From a virus, in the IMG/VR virus record IMGVR_UViG_3300031857_001525, positions 1 to 22,347 of that record: 22,347 bases of DNA; one strand, written 5' to 3'. This document shows, one piece after another, positions 1-6,301 of this stretch. Made by a program: the position numbers and the translations under genes. The notes under the pieces were generated by a model that worked only from the letters and a program-made list of their open reading frames with translations, did no database searches and was not told the DNA's origin. Position 1 is the first letter of the stretch. Every line of letters starts with the position of its first letter.

Positions 1-238
1 TTCGGTTTCGTTTCGGGCTATGTTGTGTTATTGCGCTTTGTTGGTATCGGGTACGGGCAATTGTATTGCGGTTGATTGCGCTTCTTTGGTATCTTGTTTG
101 GTGTTTGGGTATGTGTGTAAGGGGGTAGGGTTGGAAGGGAAATATAATATTGGGAACGGCTGCAAATGTAGTGTAATATATTAGAGTAATGCAATTGTGA
201 AATGTTAAAATCTTTTAACAAAACTTTAACAATATTTA
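1..238. other. Non-coding G/T-rich left edge
   Basis: About 240 bases hold no convincing gene. The first 130 bases are strikingly poor in A on the + strand and rich in G and T, unlike the A-rich + strand that follows. A possible 67-codon reading frame on the minus strand (18-221) has a low-complexity Pro/Thr/Tyr/Asn composition and is probably only the complement of this skew. The stretch contains a tandem imperfect repeat (listed separately) and leads into a promoter. It may be the edge of a larger intergenic or regulatory region cut by the window. Confidence 0.6.
31..93 (+). repeat. Imperfect direct repeat, 45-bp period
   Basis: TTGCGCTTTGTTGGTATC at 31-48 recurs as TTGCGCTTCTTTGGTATC at 76-93. 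This is 16 of 18 matches at an offset of 45 bases, inside non-coding DNA upstream of the first promoter. A shorter echo (ATTGCGGTTGATTGCG) lies between the copies. Function is unknown. Binding sites for a regulator or part of a longer repeat array to the left are possible. Confidence 0.55.
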
Positions 239-270
239 TTTTGCTGAAAAGAAAATACGTCTTATATTTG
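239..270 (+). promoter_or_regulatory. Bacteroidota-type promoter P1
   Basis: TTTTG at 239-243 is followed after 19 nt by TATATTTG at 263-270, a full match to the known Bacteroidota consensus (TTTG / TAnnTTTG). It lies 31 nt before the ATG at 302 and heads the first run of + strand genes. The -33 block TTATTTTGCT is shared with the promoters at 3420 and 4749. Confidence 0.8.
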
Positions 271-301
271 CTTTATCAATTAACCAACTAAATAGAAAAT
301 C

Positions 302-409
302 ATGTACAAAATGACCAAAAAAGAAAAAGAAACCCTTAGCAATGAAATTGCCATTACTTCAATTATTGTCATTATTTTTTTACTTATAACCTTAGCCGAT
401 AACCTATAA
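302..409 (+). CDS. 35-aa single-helix membrane peptide
   Basis: This small reading frame starts right after promoter P1 and ends 12 nt before the next gene. The product has a charged N-terminus (KKEKE) and one hydrophobic stretch at about residues 16-32 (Ile/Val/Leu/Phe-rich), so a one-pass inner-membrane peptide with a cytoplasmic N-terminus is likely. An ATG three codons downstream (311) is an equally plausible start. No family is recognised. It resembles the other tiny membrane peptides of this arm (656, 6173, 6555, 8500, 8746) in design only. Confidence 0.6.
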   Translation: MYKMTKKEKETLSNEIAITSIIVIIFLLITLADNL

Positions 410-421
410 AAATTAAAACAC

Positions 422-631
422 ATGAACCACATTAAAAAACTTCAGGCCGAAAATACCCAGTTAAAAAATAACATAGAAACCGCTATAAATGAATTAATAG
501 AATACCAACGCTATTATAATTCGGCTAAATTTACCAGCGTTGAAAATGATTTTGCCCATGTTAGTACGGACGTATACGTTAAAATAACTACCATAAAAAT
601 GTATCTTCAAAACACCTTAAACGCTTTATAA
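422..631 (+). CDS. 69-aa coiled-coil protein
   Basis: The N-terminal 30 residues (IKKLQAENTQLKNN...) have a leucine/isoleucine heptad pattern typical of a short parallel coiled coil. The rest is mixed with no motif. Small phage proteins with this layout are common in Bacteroidota phages, but I know of no assigned role. It is transcribed with the 35-aa peptide 12 nt upstream, and its leader is A-rich (AAAATTAAAACACATG). Dimerisation is the only property the sequence supports. Confidence 0.7.
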   Translation: MNHIKKLQAENTQLKNNIETAINELIEYQRYYNSAKFTSVENDFAHVSTDVYVKITTIKMYLQNTLNAL

Positions 632-655
632 TTCTAAAACTATAAATTTAAACAC

Positions 656-787
656 ATGAACACACTAAACACACTTTTGCCAGTCCTTTACATTATTACG
701 CTAACCCTTTGCGGCTTATCCTTTACCGCTTTATTTTTAACATTTTTTTACAATTCATTAAAAGCTATCAAATCATTTTTATTTTAA
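656..787 (+). CDS. 43-aa membrane peptide
   Basis: The frame starts 24 nt after the coiled-coil gene. Residues 8-32 are almost wholly hydrophobic (Leu/Ile/Phe/Thr with one Cys-Gly), giving one long or two short membrane helices, and the tail carries two lysines. The leader (TTTAAACACATG) matches that of the previous gene. No family is recognised. Its position in a packed operon and its clean membrane profile argue that it is real. Confidence 0.6.
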   Translation: MNTLNTLLPVLYIITLTLCGLSFTALFLTFFYNSLKAIKSFLF

Positions 788-825
788 TTTGCTCAAATAT
801 TAATTAACTACAAAAACTTAATACA

Positions 826-1305
826 ATGAAACTAACAATTGAACAAAAAGAAGCCAACAAATTAGCAAGACAAGAAGCACGCAAAGAAGCTAAAAGATTA
901 GCAAAGATTGAAGCAGAACGCAACCAAAAACCCGTTAAAAGCATTGATTTTTCTATTGAATGGAAAAAGTCGAGGACGTGGGGTAATTGTCCACGATTAG
1001 ACGCCTTCGTAATATATAAAGACGGAACAACCGACCGCCTAACTTCGTACGCTTCAGGTTGCGGATACGATAAAGAAAGTACCGTATTGGCGGACGTTTT
1101 CAATAGTGTATTAAAATATAAAATTTATCAATTGCCCGAAGGCGCAAATTTACCATACGGAATACGTGCGGACGTTTACAAAGGCTTTTCAGGTGGTATC
1201 GGGGTAAATTGTTACTACGAAATAGGAAAAGCAATCGGCGGTACTTTTGTACGCACTGCAACCGGCAAAACCTTTGATGCTTATAAATATACCGATAACG
1301 AATAA
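826..1305 (+). CDS. 159-aa phage protein with Lys/Glu-rich N-terminal helix
   Basis: Residues 1-33 form a highly charged helix (KEANKLARQEARKEAKR...), followed by a compact domain of about 125 residues containing GNCPRLDAFV, a GCGYDKEST motif and a glycine-rich GFSGGIGVN turn. The pattern is familiar from unannotated proteins of Bacteroidota phages, but I cannot assign a role. The charged helix could bind nucleic acid or a partner protein. A TTAATTTGCT block at 785-793 upstream echoes the P1-P3 -33 block but lacks a good -7. It is the largest gene of the first 5 kb. Confidence 0.85.
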   Translation: MKLTIEQKEANKLARQEARKEAKRLAKIEAERNQKPVKSIDFSIEWKKSRTWGNCPRLDAFVIYKDGTTDRLTSYASGCGYDKESTVLADVFNSVLKYKIYQLPEGANLPYGIRADVYKGFSGGIGVNCYYEIGKAIGGTFVRTATGKTFDAYKYTDNE

Positions 1306-1337
1306 AACAACCTTAAAACACCCTTAAACCTTAAAAA

Positions 1338-1553
1338 ATGGAAAATTTAACATGTACCAGTTGGCTAAATGGCAAACACTCCGCCGACATAGAAATAAAT
1401 ACGCGCCTTCCTTATGTGGCTTTATATGATTTCTTTGCGCAGGGAGAAAACGCGGAAGAAATAATAAACGAAATAAACGAAATATATAATAACGAAAAAT
1501 TAAATTTTACACCTTTACAAGCGTGTGAATATTGGGCAAGTAACCGCCTATAA
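1338..1553 (+). CDS. 71-aa hypothetical protein
   Basis: An acidic small protein. An N-terminal TSWLNG segment and likely strands are followed by a helix rich in Glu, Asn and Ile (GENAEEIINEINEIYNNEK). The end of the protein (FTPLQACEYW) resembles the tail of small phage proteins that end in a helix. The leader has the AAACCTTAAAAAATG form shared with 1982. No family is recognised. Confidence 0.7.
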   Translation: MENLTCTSWLNGKHSADIEINTRLPYVALYDFFAQGENAEEIINEINEIYNNEKLNFTPLQACEYWASNRL

Positions 1554-1575
1554 AAAAACCTTAAAAACTAATAAA

Positions 1576-1959
1576 ATGAACTACCAACAACAAGCCAATG
1601 ACTTTGCAACAAAAAACGGCGTAAAGCTAATAATTAATAGCAGTAAATACGGCAACCACTTTGCCGGAGATGAACAAAAGCGCTTTATTTTTAATTGTAC
1701 ACTAACAAGAAACGGCAAAAAATTTACTTTAGATTTTGGGCAATCAATAGCAGCAGAGGACACACTCCCAACCATGTATGATATTTTATCTTGTTTAACT
1801 AAATACAACCCCGAAACCTTCGAGGACTTTTGCAGCGAATACGGATACAATACCGATAGCACTAACGCACAAAAGACATATAAAGCAGTAAAGCGTGAAT
1901 TTAACGGGGTAAATAGATTATTCGGCGATATATTGGAACAATTACAAGAAATACAATAA
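1576..1959 (+). CDS. 127-aa hypothetical protein
   Basis: I chose the ATG at 1576 because it follows the recurrent A-rich leader (AAACCTTAAAAACTAATAAAATG type). The upstream ATG at 1525 would overlap the previous gene by 29 nt and add an atypical peptide. The product mixes strands (GVKLIINSS, RFIFNCTLTRNGKKFTLDF) with C-terminal helices and a TMYDILSCLTKYNPETFEDF block followed by YGYNTDS. Small phage proteins with a YDILSCL..YdP.tFEDFC..YGYD pattern are frequent, but to my knowledge none has an assigned function. Confidence 0.8.
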   Translation: MNYQQQANDFATKNGVKLIINSSKYGNHFAGDEQKRFIFNCTLTRNGKKFTLDFGQSIAAEDTLPTMYDILSCLTKYNPETFEDFCSEYGYNTDSTNAQKTYKAVKREFNGVNRLFGDILEQLQEIQ

Positions 1960-1981
1960 AACAACCTTAAAACCTTAAAAA

Positions 1982-2155
1982 ATGACAATTTTAACAACCG
2001 GTAACACATATACCAACACAAGCACAAACGTAATACACTATAAAGTAATTTATTTGAATACATTGGGGCAATTTCAGGAAGTTGCAGACACACTAAAGCC
2101 ACTGCAAAGCATAACCAAAACCAACCCCAAAAACAAAGTAATAGTACATAACTAA
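1982..2155 (+). CDS. 57-aa hypothetical protein
   Basis: The frame begins after the leader AACCTTAAAAAATG, which repeats the one in front of 1338, and ends 12 nt before the next gene. The product is Thr/Asn-rich at the N-terminus, then has two likely strands (NVIHYKVIYLN) and a lysine-rich end. It carries no cysteine, signal peptide or membrane helix. No family is recognised. Confidence 0.6.
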   Translation: MTILTTGNTYTNTSTNVIHYKVIYLNTLGQFQEVADTLKPLQSITKTNPKNKVIVHN

Positions 2156-2167
2156 AACCGCATAAAA

Positions 2168-2383
2168 ATGACACTTACCACCGCCCCCGAAGTAATGGAA
2201 GCAATTAGAAATACTTTATTTTTTACCGGTAGGACAACCAACGGAAAAGAAGGTACAATAAATTGCCTAACAACTAATGACCTATTTTTAGCTAATGGCT
2301 ATATAAATAAAACCATGCACCGAAAAATAGAGAAAATTTACGCCCAATATTTAAAAGACATAAACACATTGAAACACATTTAA
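2168..2383 (+). CDS. 71-aa hypothetical protein
   Basis: A mostly helical small basic protein with an N-terminal TTAPEVMEAIRNTLF helix, a Gly/Thr-rich central turn and a C-terminal lysine-rich helix. It is co-directional with both neighbours, 12 nt downstream of one and 12 nt upstream of the other. No family is recognised and no catalytic motif is visible. Confidence 0.65.
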   Translation: MTLTTAPEVMEAIRNTLFFTGRTTNGKEGTINCLTTNDLFLANGYINKTMHRKIEKIYAQYLKDINTLKHI

Positions 2384-2395
2384 AAAATTAATACA

Positions 2396-2584
2396 ATGGC
2401 AAAATATTCACTTTGGACACTAGACCACGAAAGTATTTACACAATAAGAGCCTATAAAATAAAAGACACCAGCAGCACAAAGGAAGTACAAAAATGGATT
2501 GATGAAGATACCGACCACGCAGCCAGTTTTTTTAGGGAAGAAAACGAAGTAAACGCAGCCTATTTACAAACCTTTGAAAATTAA
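2396..2584 (+). CDS. 62-aa acidic hypothetical protein
   Basis: The short acidic product starts with likely strands (KYSLWTLDHESIYTIRAYK) and ends in a Glu/Asp-rich helix (VQKWIDEDTDHAASFF). The high negative charge could mimic DNA, as in many small phage inhibitors, but this is only a thought from composition. The gene lies in the packed + strand operon, with the CCAATAAAACCTAATAAAAT leader block following it. Confidence 0.65.
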   Translation: MAKYSLWTLDHESIYTIRAYKIKDTSSTKEVQKWIDEDTDHAASFFREENEVNAAYLQTFEN

Positions 2585-2605
2585 CAACCAATAAAACCTA
2601 ATAAA

Positions 2606-2824
2606 ATGGAAAACATTGAAACAAATTTTAATTCTCCACATTGGAAATCATACGGCGTTTACGCAATTGCTTTGCAGCTAAAAAATCAAGATTTAGGCGC
2701 AATAGATGTAATGTGGCAAGAAGCTATTGACTTATATGAGCAATTTTATAAAAGCGAATGGAACGATTTTAAGGAGTCGGAGCTAGAATGTATAAATAAA
2801 TTTATGCAACATATTAACCAATAA
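2606..2824 (+). CDS. 72-aa acidic helical protein
   Basis: The protein is tryptophan-rich for its size (three Trp), acidic and mostly helical (ALQLKNQDLGAIDVMWQEA; ESELECINKFMQHI). The ATG is the end of a 21-nt block at 2588-2608 that is repeated identically at 2987-3007 in front of another gene. No family is recognised. Confidence 0.65.
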   Translation: MENIETNFNSPHWKSYGVYAIALQLKNQDLGAIDVMWQEAIDLYEQFYKSEWNDFKESELECINKFMQHINQ

Positions 2825-2834
2825 AACCCCAAAA

Positions 2835-2993
2835 ATGAAAGCAAAGTATAAAATTATACAAGATGTAAGCGACCAAGACAACCCCAGCGGATTATACCTT
2901 GTAATTGATACAACAAAAGACAAAATTTTAGCTGAATTTGATTTTAAGAAGGAAGCAAAACAATTTTTGAAAGAATTAAAAGAAAACCAATAA
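2835..2993 (+). CDS. 52-aa hypothetical protein
   Basis: The frame starts 11 nt after the previous stop. The product has an N-terminal strand, a PSGLYLVIDTTKDKILAEF hairpin and a lysine-rich helix (FKKEAKQFLKELKE), a simple beta-beta-alpha layout. No membrane segment or cysteine is present. Its codon pattern and tight fit between neighbours support it as a gene. No family is recognised. Confidence 0.65.
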   Translation: MKAKYKIIQDVSDQDNPSGLYLVIDTTKDKILAEFDFKKEAKQFLKELKENQ

Positions 2994-3004
2994 AACCTAA
3001 TAAA

Positions 3005-3178
3005 ATGAATACATTTACAATGTATGCTACAATTAAAGTAAAAGTAGCTACCAACCTAAGTAAAGCGGAAGCCATTGAGGAATTTACCGAAAATTGCGAA
3101 TATTTTTTGCAAAGTACCGACAATGTAAAAGTAATAGAAACCGAATGGGAAGAAACAAATTTAAATTTAACACACTAA
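3005..3178 (+). CDS. 57-aa hypothetical protein, beta-alpha-beta
   Basis: The predicted layout is strand (MYATIKVKVATN), helix (SKAEAIEEFTENCEYFL), strand (NVKVIETEWEE), like the tiny 'KAEA' phage proteins with a half-ferredoxin fold. The ATG belongs to the repeated 21-nt leader block also found before 2606. It is acidic overall. No function can be assigned. Confidence 0.65.
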   Translation: MNTFTMYATIKVKVATNLSKAEAIEEFTENCEYFLQSTDNVKVIETEWEETNLNLTH

Positions 3179-3192
3179 TAAAACCCTAAATA

Positions 3193-3399
3193 ATGATTGA
3201 AACACTTTTATACGGCTGCAAAATAGACCAGCCCGACTACATGGAAGAAATACTATACCAGTGCAAAGGATATACCAATAAAGAGGAACTTATGCAGAAG
3301 GGCAAACAATGGGCAGAAGTAAACGGATATAACCGCCTGAGAATAAGAGAAATAAACCTAAGCCAAAAACCCGATTTTATAAAGGCCATAACTATTTAA
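3193..3399 (+). CDS. 68-aa hypothetical protein
   Basis: The protein has two cysteines in similar surroundings (LYGCKID and LYQCKGY) followed by a KEELMQKGKQWAEVNGY helix and a basic end. The C-terminal part (helix, 'WAEVNGYNRLRIREI') is typical of small phage proteins of unknown role. It is the last gene before promoter P2, and no hairpin terminator is visible in the 20 nt after its stop. Confidence 0.65.
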   Translation: MIETLLYGCKIDQPDYMEEILYQCKGYTNKEELMQKGKQWAEVNGYNRLRIREINLSQKPDFIKAITI

Positions 3400-3419
3400 G
3401 TATTTTTTAACACTTTTTA

Positions 3420-3451
3420 TTTTGCTTAAATAAAGCAGCAACCTAATTTTA
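3420..3451 (+). promoter_or_regulatory. Bacteroidota-type promoter P2
   Basis: TTTTG at 3420-3424 is followed after 19 nt by TAATTTTA at 3444-3451, seven of eight matches to TAnnTTTG with the final G replaced by A. The flank TTATTTTGCT is identical to that of P1 and P3. It lies 24 nt upstream of the ATG at 3476. Confidence 0.6.
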
Positions 3452-3475
3452 CTAAATCATTAAAACCATAAGACA

Positions 3476-3589
3476 ATGACCGCAGCAATTTTATTAGCCA
3501 GTTTATGCACCTTATTAGTATGTGCAGACCTTACAAGTAAAGAAACAGGATACACAAATAACAATTTTGAAGATATTAAAAACAATTAA
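3476..3589 (+). CDS. 37-aa peptide with N-terminal hydrophobic helix
   Basis: The first gene after promoter P2. Residues 2-17 are hydrophobic (Ala/Leu/Ile with Cys), with no basic start, followed by a polar Asn-rich tail (SKETGYTNNNFEDIKNN). It could be a one-pass membrane peptide, less probably a signal peptide with a short exported end. No family is recognised. Confidence 0.55.
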   Translation: MTAAILLASLCTLLVCADLTSKETGYTNNNFEDIKNN

Positions 3590-3620
3590 ACCAATTAAAT
3601 AACAATTAAATTAAATTAAA

Positions 3621-3863
3621 ATGAGATACACAACAGAATACAACCCAGAAATTTCAGAAACTTGTAAGACTTATATTAGTAACAATGTAGTCCCTAGCTT
3701 TTCAAGTGAAGATACTGATATTTATTCGCTTGATTATATTTCCGAAGTATTAAAAATACAAATGAATGAAGGCAATGAAGAAGTTATTTTTAACTTACCT
3801 TCAAATGATATGAAAGTATTGCAAAATCTTATTGATGAAAAAGTAGATTATATTGAATTTTAA
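3621..3863 (+). CDS. 80-aa acidic hypothetical protein
   Basis: The protein is strongly acidic (Asp/Glu through the whole length) with a helical centre (YISEVLKIQMNEGNEEVIF) and a C-terminal VLQNLIDEKVDYIEF helix. No known motif is present. The leader before it is a run of AATTAAAT units (3590-3620). Negative charge could suggest a DNA-mimic or inhibitor role, but nothing specific supports it. Confidence 0.65.
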   Translation: MRYTTEYNPEISETCKTYISNNVVPSFSSEDTDIYSLDYISEVLKIQMNEGNEEVIFNLPSNDMKVLQNLIDEKVDYIEF

Positions 3864-3884
3864 CCTTATTAAACCAATTAAACC

Positions 3885-4151
3885 ATGAAAAAAGAATTTG
3901 AATTCACTTTAGATGAAAAAATGACAATTTGGAACAGGAAACAATTTACAATTGAGGCCGACACAATCGAGGAAGCAAGACAAAAGGCCATTGAATTGGT
4001 AGATAATGGAGAGGAAATAGACTTCTACTCCAGTGAATACCTTTATGAAACGGAAAACCCATTGGAAGTTAGTAAAAATGATGGCCATGCCACTATTGTA
4101 TTAATGCACAACGCAGGAAGAAACACAAATAACATATACGAAAACAAATAA
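3885..4151 (+). CDS. 88-aa hypothetical protein, DpnD/PcfM-like pattern
   Basis: The order is strand (FTIEADTIEEA start), then helix (ARQKAIELVDNGEEI), then strand (FYSSEYLYETE). This 'v.A.s.eEA...a.....g' pattern occurs in small proteins annotated as DpnD/PcfM-like, whose role is unknown. The match is by eye only and weak. The leader TTATTAAACCAATTAAACCA (3866-3885) is repeated identically at 7123-7142 before another gene. Confidence 0.65.
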   Translation: MKKEFEFTLDEKMTIWNRKQFTIEADTIEEARQKAIELVDNGEEIDFYSSEYLYETENPLEVSKNDGHATIVLMHNAGRNTNNIYENK

Positions 4152-4163
4152 AACCAACCACAC

Positions 4164-4331
4164 ATGACAAACGAAACAAGACAAAACGTAATTGACACCA
4201 TTATCGACTTAGCCGGTGATGAATTTGAAAGCCCAGCCGATTATATCCAGTTAGCAAGGGAAACCCCTGAAGAATTAGTAAATAGATTAATTGGAATAGC
4301 TTGTTATTATAGAGATGAATACAATAATTAA
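4164..4331 (+). CDS. 55-aa acidic helical protein
   Basis: A short, acidic and mostly helical product (QNVIDTIIDLAGDEF; ETPEELVNRLIGIACYYRDE). It fits exactly between the genes at 3885 and 4353 with spacers of 12 and 21 nt. No family is recognised. Confidence 0.6.
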   Translation: MTNETRQNVIDTIIDLAGDEFESPADYIQLARETPEELVNRLIGIACYYRDEYNN

Positions 4332-4352
4332 ACCCATTAAAACCAACCAACC

Positions 4353-4556
4353 ATGATTGACCTAAGAAAACCACGCAGAACACCAAAGGAAGTAAAGTTG
4401 ATAGCCGTTAAAGATACTGGAATACAAGAGGCAGTGTACAAAGTGAATAATGTAGTTTATTTTGCTGAAATACAGAACGACCAAGAAGGCGAATTCTATT
4501 TCCTACACATGAGTAAAGCTATTTATTTACCTGATGAATTTCAACAAAAAGATTAA
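4353..4556 (+). CDS. 67-aa hypothetical protein
   Basis: A basic N-terminus (RKPRRTPKEVK) is followed by strands (VKLIAVKDTGI, VYFAEIQNDQEGEFYFL), so a small beta-rich fold is likely. The basic start could touch nucleic acid. It ends 3 nt before the next gene's ATG, consistent with coupled translation. No family is recognised. Confidence 0.65.
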   Translation: MIDLRKPRRTPKEVKLIAVKDTGIQEAVYKVNNVVYFAEIQNDQEGEFYFLHMSKAIYLPDEFQQKD

Positions 4557-4559
4557 GCC

Positions 4560-4724
4560 ATGACACCCGAAAAGATAGCAATGCAAATAAAGGCCATAAA
4601 TAACCGCATTAAAGCTGGTAAAGTTAAAAATGTATACTCAGCTAAGGGAAAGATAGAAGCCCTTAAAATAGCCTATTTAAAAGCCAAACAAGAGCAAAGC
4701 TGGAATAACTATTTAGCCAATTAA
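4560..4724 (+). CDS. 54-aa basic helical protein
   Basis: The product is lysine-rich and almost all helical (PEKIAMQIKAINNRIKAGKV; KIEALKIAYLKAKQEQ) with a helical-hairpin look. It starts 3 nt after the previous gene and is the last gene before promoter P3. High basic charge suggests nucleic-acid or membrane-surface contact, without direct evidence. Confidence 0.6.
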   Translation: MTPEKIAMQIKAINNRIKAGKVKNVYSAKGKIEALKIAYLKAKQEQSWNNYLAN

Positions 4725-4748
4725 ATGTTAATTCAATTAAATTTCTTA

Positions 4749-4778
4749 TTTTGCTATAATAAAATAGTCATAACTTCG
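4749..4778 (+). promoter_or_regulatory. Bacteroidota-type promoter P3
   Basis: TTTTG at 4749-4753 is followed after 17 nt by TAACTTCG at 4771-4778, seven of eight matches to TAnnTTTG. The -33 flank TTATTTTGCT is the same as at P1 and P2. The ATG at 4805 is 26 nt downstream. Confidence 0.55.
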
Positions 4779-4804
4779 TTTAATTAAATTAAAACATTAA
4801 CCCC

Positions 4805-4990
4805 ATGACAAAAAAAGTATATAGCGTAGCTGAATATATTGCCATGAATGATGCAATAAGAAACGCAACCGCCCGTATTAAAAATGGCAAGTTAGAATAT
4901 CTACACAATGATAGGTGGATAAAGCCACAAGAGTTTACAAGATATAACCCAACCCCAGTATACACTAAAAAACCTGCTTCAATAGTATGA
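4805..4990 (+). CDS. 61-aa basic hypothetical protein
   Basis: The first gene after promoter P3. The N-terminus (KKVYSVAEYIAMNDAIRNA) resembles the start of small helix-turn-helix proteins, but the second helix of such a fold is not clear. A strand segment (GKLEYLHNDRWIKPQEF) and a proline-rich basic tail follow. The stop overlaps the next ATG (ATGA), so the two are translationally coupled. Confidence 0.65.
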   Translation: MTKKVYSVAEYIAMNDAIRNATARIKNGKLEYLHNDRWIKPQEFTRYNPTPVYTKKPASIV

Positions 4991-5334
4991 AATCAAGTTC
5001 CAATATAGTATCCGCTATACAACACTTAAAAATGGCACAAGAGCATTTAAAGGACTTTAATAGGGATAACCCCAATACAAAAGGCAGTAAGCTATTTCAA
5101 ACCTATATTGATAAAATAGAATGGATATATAGGGATTTTATAAGTAACCCAATATTACCACAAGACGTTACCAGTGGTATAAAAGAAGAATGGAATAGTG
5201 ATGTCTTTTGTGTACCAGCAATAACTGATAAGGTATCCGTATTAAGACCTGACCAAAGAGAAATGATAGAGGAAATTATAGATGGAATGATAGCTGGAGA
5301 GGAAGTTAAATTCATTGATACACCAAATAAATAA
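4987..5334 (+). CDS. 115-aa phage protein of unknown function
   Basis: A helical N-terminal half (AIQHLKMAQEHLKDF ... TYIDKIEWIYRDFISNP) is followed by KEEWNSDVFCVPAITDKV and an acidic C-terminal helix (DQREMIEEIIDGMIAGEEV). I recognise the pattern as one that recurs in unannotated proteins of Bacteroidota phages. The reading frame begins at the ATGA overlap with 4805. No enzyme motif is visible. A scaffold or inhibitor role cannot be judged. Confidence 0.8.
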   Translation: MKSSSNIVSAIQHLKMAQEHLKDFNRDNPNTKGSKLFQTYIDKIEWIYRDFISNPILPQDVTSGIKEEWNSDVFCVPAITDKVSVLRPDQREMIEEIIDGMIAGEEVKFIDTPNK

Positions 5335-5341
5335 AAACAAT

Positions 5342-5560
5342 ATGAACACAACAAAATTTGAACTATTAGAAGAAACAGAAGTAAATGGGCAAGTATGGTA
5401 TAAGATTTACCAAGACGGAAGCTATATATACGGCACATTAACAAGACACTTAGAGGAAGCTACTAAAAATTTAGAAGCCTTTGCCAATGGCAAACAAGCT
5501 GCACCCATTTTAAAAGTAATTAAAACAATAGAAGTAAATGAAACACACAAAACAGATTAG
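5342..5560 (+). CDS. 72-aa hypothetical protein
   Basis: I chose the ATG at 5342, 7 nt after the previous stop. An in-frame ATG at 5315 would overlap that gene by 20 nt and add an unlikely peptide. The product has an N-terminal three-strand look (FELLEETEVNGQVWYKIYQD) then a helix (TRHLEEATKNLEAFANGK) and a strand. Its last 23 nt overlap the start of 5538, a sign of coupling. No family is recognised. Confidence 0.7.
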   Translation: MNTTKFELLEETEVNGQVWYKIYQDGSYIYGTLTRHLEEATKNLEAFANGKQAAPILKVIKTIEVNETHKTD

Positions 5561-5744
5561 TTTATCGGAATACGCATCAAGAGTAAGCCCTGAAGGTTTT
5601 AGGAAGAATAGAAAGAACCCTGAAGAACCATTAACCCAGCAAGCTATTAAGTATAGAATTAAAATGGGTATGGAACTACCTGATGTAATAGAAAGTAAAA
5701 AGATAGGTAAGGTACACGTGCTTACCGTAGATGCAAATTTTTAA
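5538..5744 (+). CDS. 68-aa helix-turn-helix-like DNA-binding protein
   Basis: The pattern ISLSEYASRV ... LTQQAIKYRIKMGMELPDVI ... IGKVHVLTV fits the small excisionase/MerR-like winged helix: first helix with the 'EYA' start, recognition helix around 'QQAIKYRIK', then a beta wing ending in a hydrophobic strand. This is an inference from pattern. If correct, it would be a phage regulator acting on DNA. It overlaps the previous gene by 23 nt, and an insertion between the two helices (EGFRKNRKNPEEP) is longer than usual. Confidence 0.75.
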   Translation: MKHTKQISLSEYASRVSPEGFRKNRKNPEEPLTQQAIKYRIKMGMELPDVIESKKIGKVHVLTVDANF

Positions 5745-5761
5745 CCAAATAAATAAACACC

Positions 5762-5953
5762 ATGAAAACAGCAATGCAAGAAATGATTGAATATGTAAAA
5801 GAAGTATGGGGGTGGGACCAAGATTTTGAGATAGAGGCAAAAGAACTACTTGAAAAAGAAAAGAAACAAATAGAACAAGCATTTAGAAAAGGAGGTGATT
5901 TCCGTTCATTTGGAGGCAACCCCGATTATTACAACGAAACCTATAAAAATTAA
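5762..5953 (+). CDS. MKTAMQE-family small protein, copy 1 (63 aa)
   Basis: A member of a three-gene family in this window (with 5960 and 7866). The shared parts are an N-terminal MKTAMQE block and helix, an acidic-basic middle (ELLEKEKKQIEQAF), and a C-terminal D/EYYNxTYK tail. The middle differs between copies. Such 'MKTAMQEL...KEK..I...YYN.TY' proteins are common in Bacteroidota phages and have no assigned function as far as I know. All helical, soluble. Confidence 0.8.
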   Translation: MKTAMQEMIEYVKEVWGWDQDFEIEAKELLEKEKKQIEQAFRKGGDFRSFGGNPDYYNETYKN

Positions 5954-5959
5954 AACACC

Positions 5960-6169
5960 ATGAAAACACCAATAGACATTATAATTAAAGCCAAGAAAGA
6001 AATGAACCAAAATGATTTCTGTGATTGGCTGGAGGAAACCTTACCAATATTTAAAGATTTAGAAAAATCTCACATAACAAAAGCTCATTTATCTGGTGGA
6101 TTGAATAGGATTATGGGAGAGCCACCAATAACAAGTGAAGAATATTTTAATAACAACTATAAAGAGTAA
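5960..6169 (+). CDS. MKT-family small protein, copy 2 (69 aa)
   Basis: Begins 6 nt after copy 1 and is its divergent relative: N-terminal MKTPIDIIIKAKKE, an acidic helix, and a C-terminal SEEYFNNNYKE tail matching the EYYNxTYK end of the family. The central part (ISLSGG-like AHLSGGLNRIMGEPPIT) is unrelated to the others. Tandem position suggests local duplication followed by divergence. No function is known to me. Confidence 0.75.
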   Translation: MKTPIDIIIKAKKEMNQNDFCDWLEETLPIFKDLEKSHITKAHLSGGLNRIMGEPPITSEEYFNNNYKE

Positions 6170-6172
6170 ACC

Positions 6173-6301
6173 ATGTTAGCATTAAAAATATTTATATTGT
6201 TAGCTATCTTTTTAGGCTTCATTGCCTTTATGACAATAGCTTGTGTACTAATTGTATTATTAATTGAAAAAAGAATTAAGAATGGATACACCAACGATTA
6301 A
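6173..6301 (+). CDS. 42-aa membrane peptide
   Basis: One long hydrophobic segment at residues 5-31 (Leu/Ile/Phe/Ala) is followed by a basic end (EKRIKNGYTND), predicting a membrane helix with the C-terminus in the cytoplasm. The gene starts 3 nt after 5960 and overlaps the next gene by 20 nt in another frame. No family is recognised. Confidence 0.6.
   Translation: MLALKIFILLAIFLGFIAFMTIACVLIVLLIEKRIKNGYTND

Noticed and set aside
18-221. 67-codon minus-strand frame at the left edge
   Set aside because: Low-complexity composition that mirrors the G/T skew of the other strand, with no domain, leader or neighbour on that strand.
785-818. Possible fourth promoter (TTAATTTGCT) before the gene at 826
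   Set aside because: The -33-like block is present but no TAnnTTTG-like -7 occurs at 17-21 nt.
804-1103. 99-codon minus-strand frame
   Set aside because: Antisense shadow of the 159-aa gene, whose Lys/Glu/Ala-rich helix yields a Leu/Ser/Ala-rich reverse frame.
1525-1575. Earlier ATG for the gene at 1576
   Set aside because: It overlaps the previous gene and lacks the A-rich leader that precedes the ATG at 1576.
1581-2174. 197-codon minus-strand frame with hydrophobic product
   Set aside because: It runs opposite to three well-spaced genes with proper leaders. Its hydrophobicity and many cysteines come from A-rich coding DNA read in reverse.
5103-5444. 113-codon minus-strand frame
   Set aside because: Antisense to the 115-aa gene and the start of the next. 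No promoter or start context on that strand.
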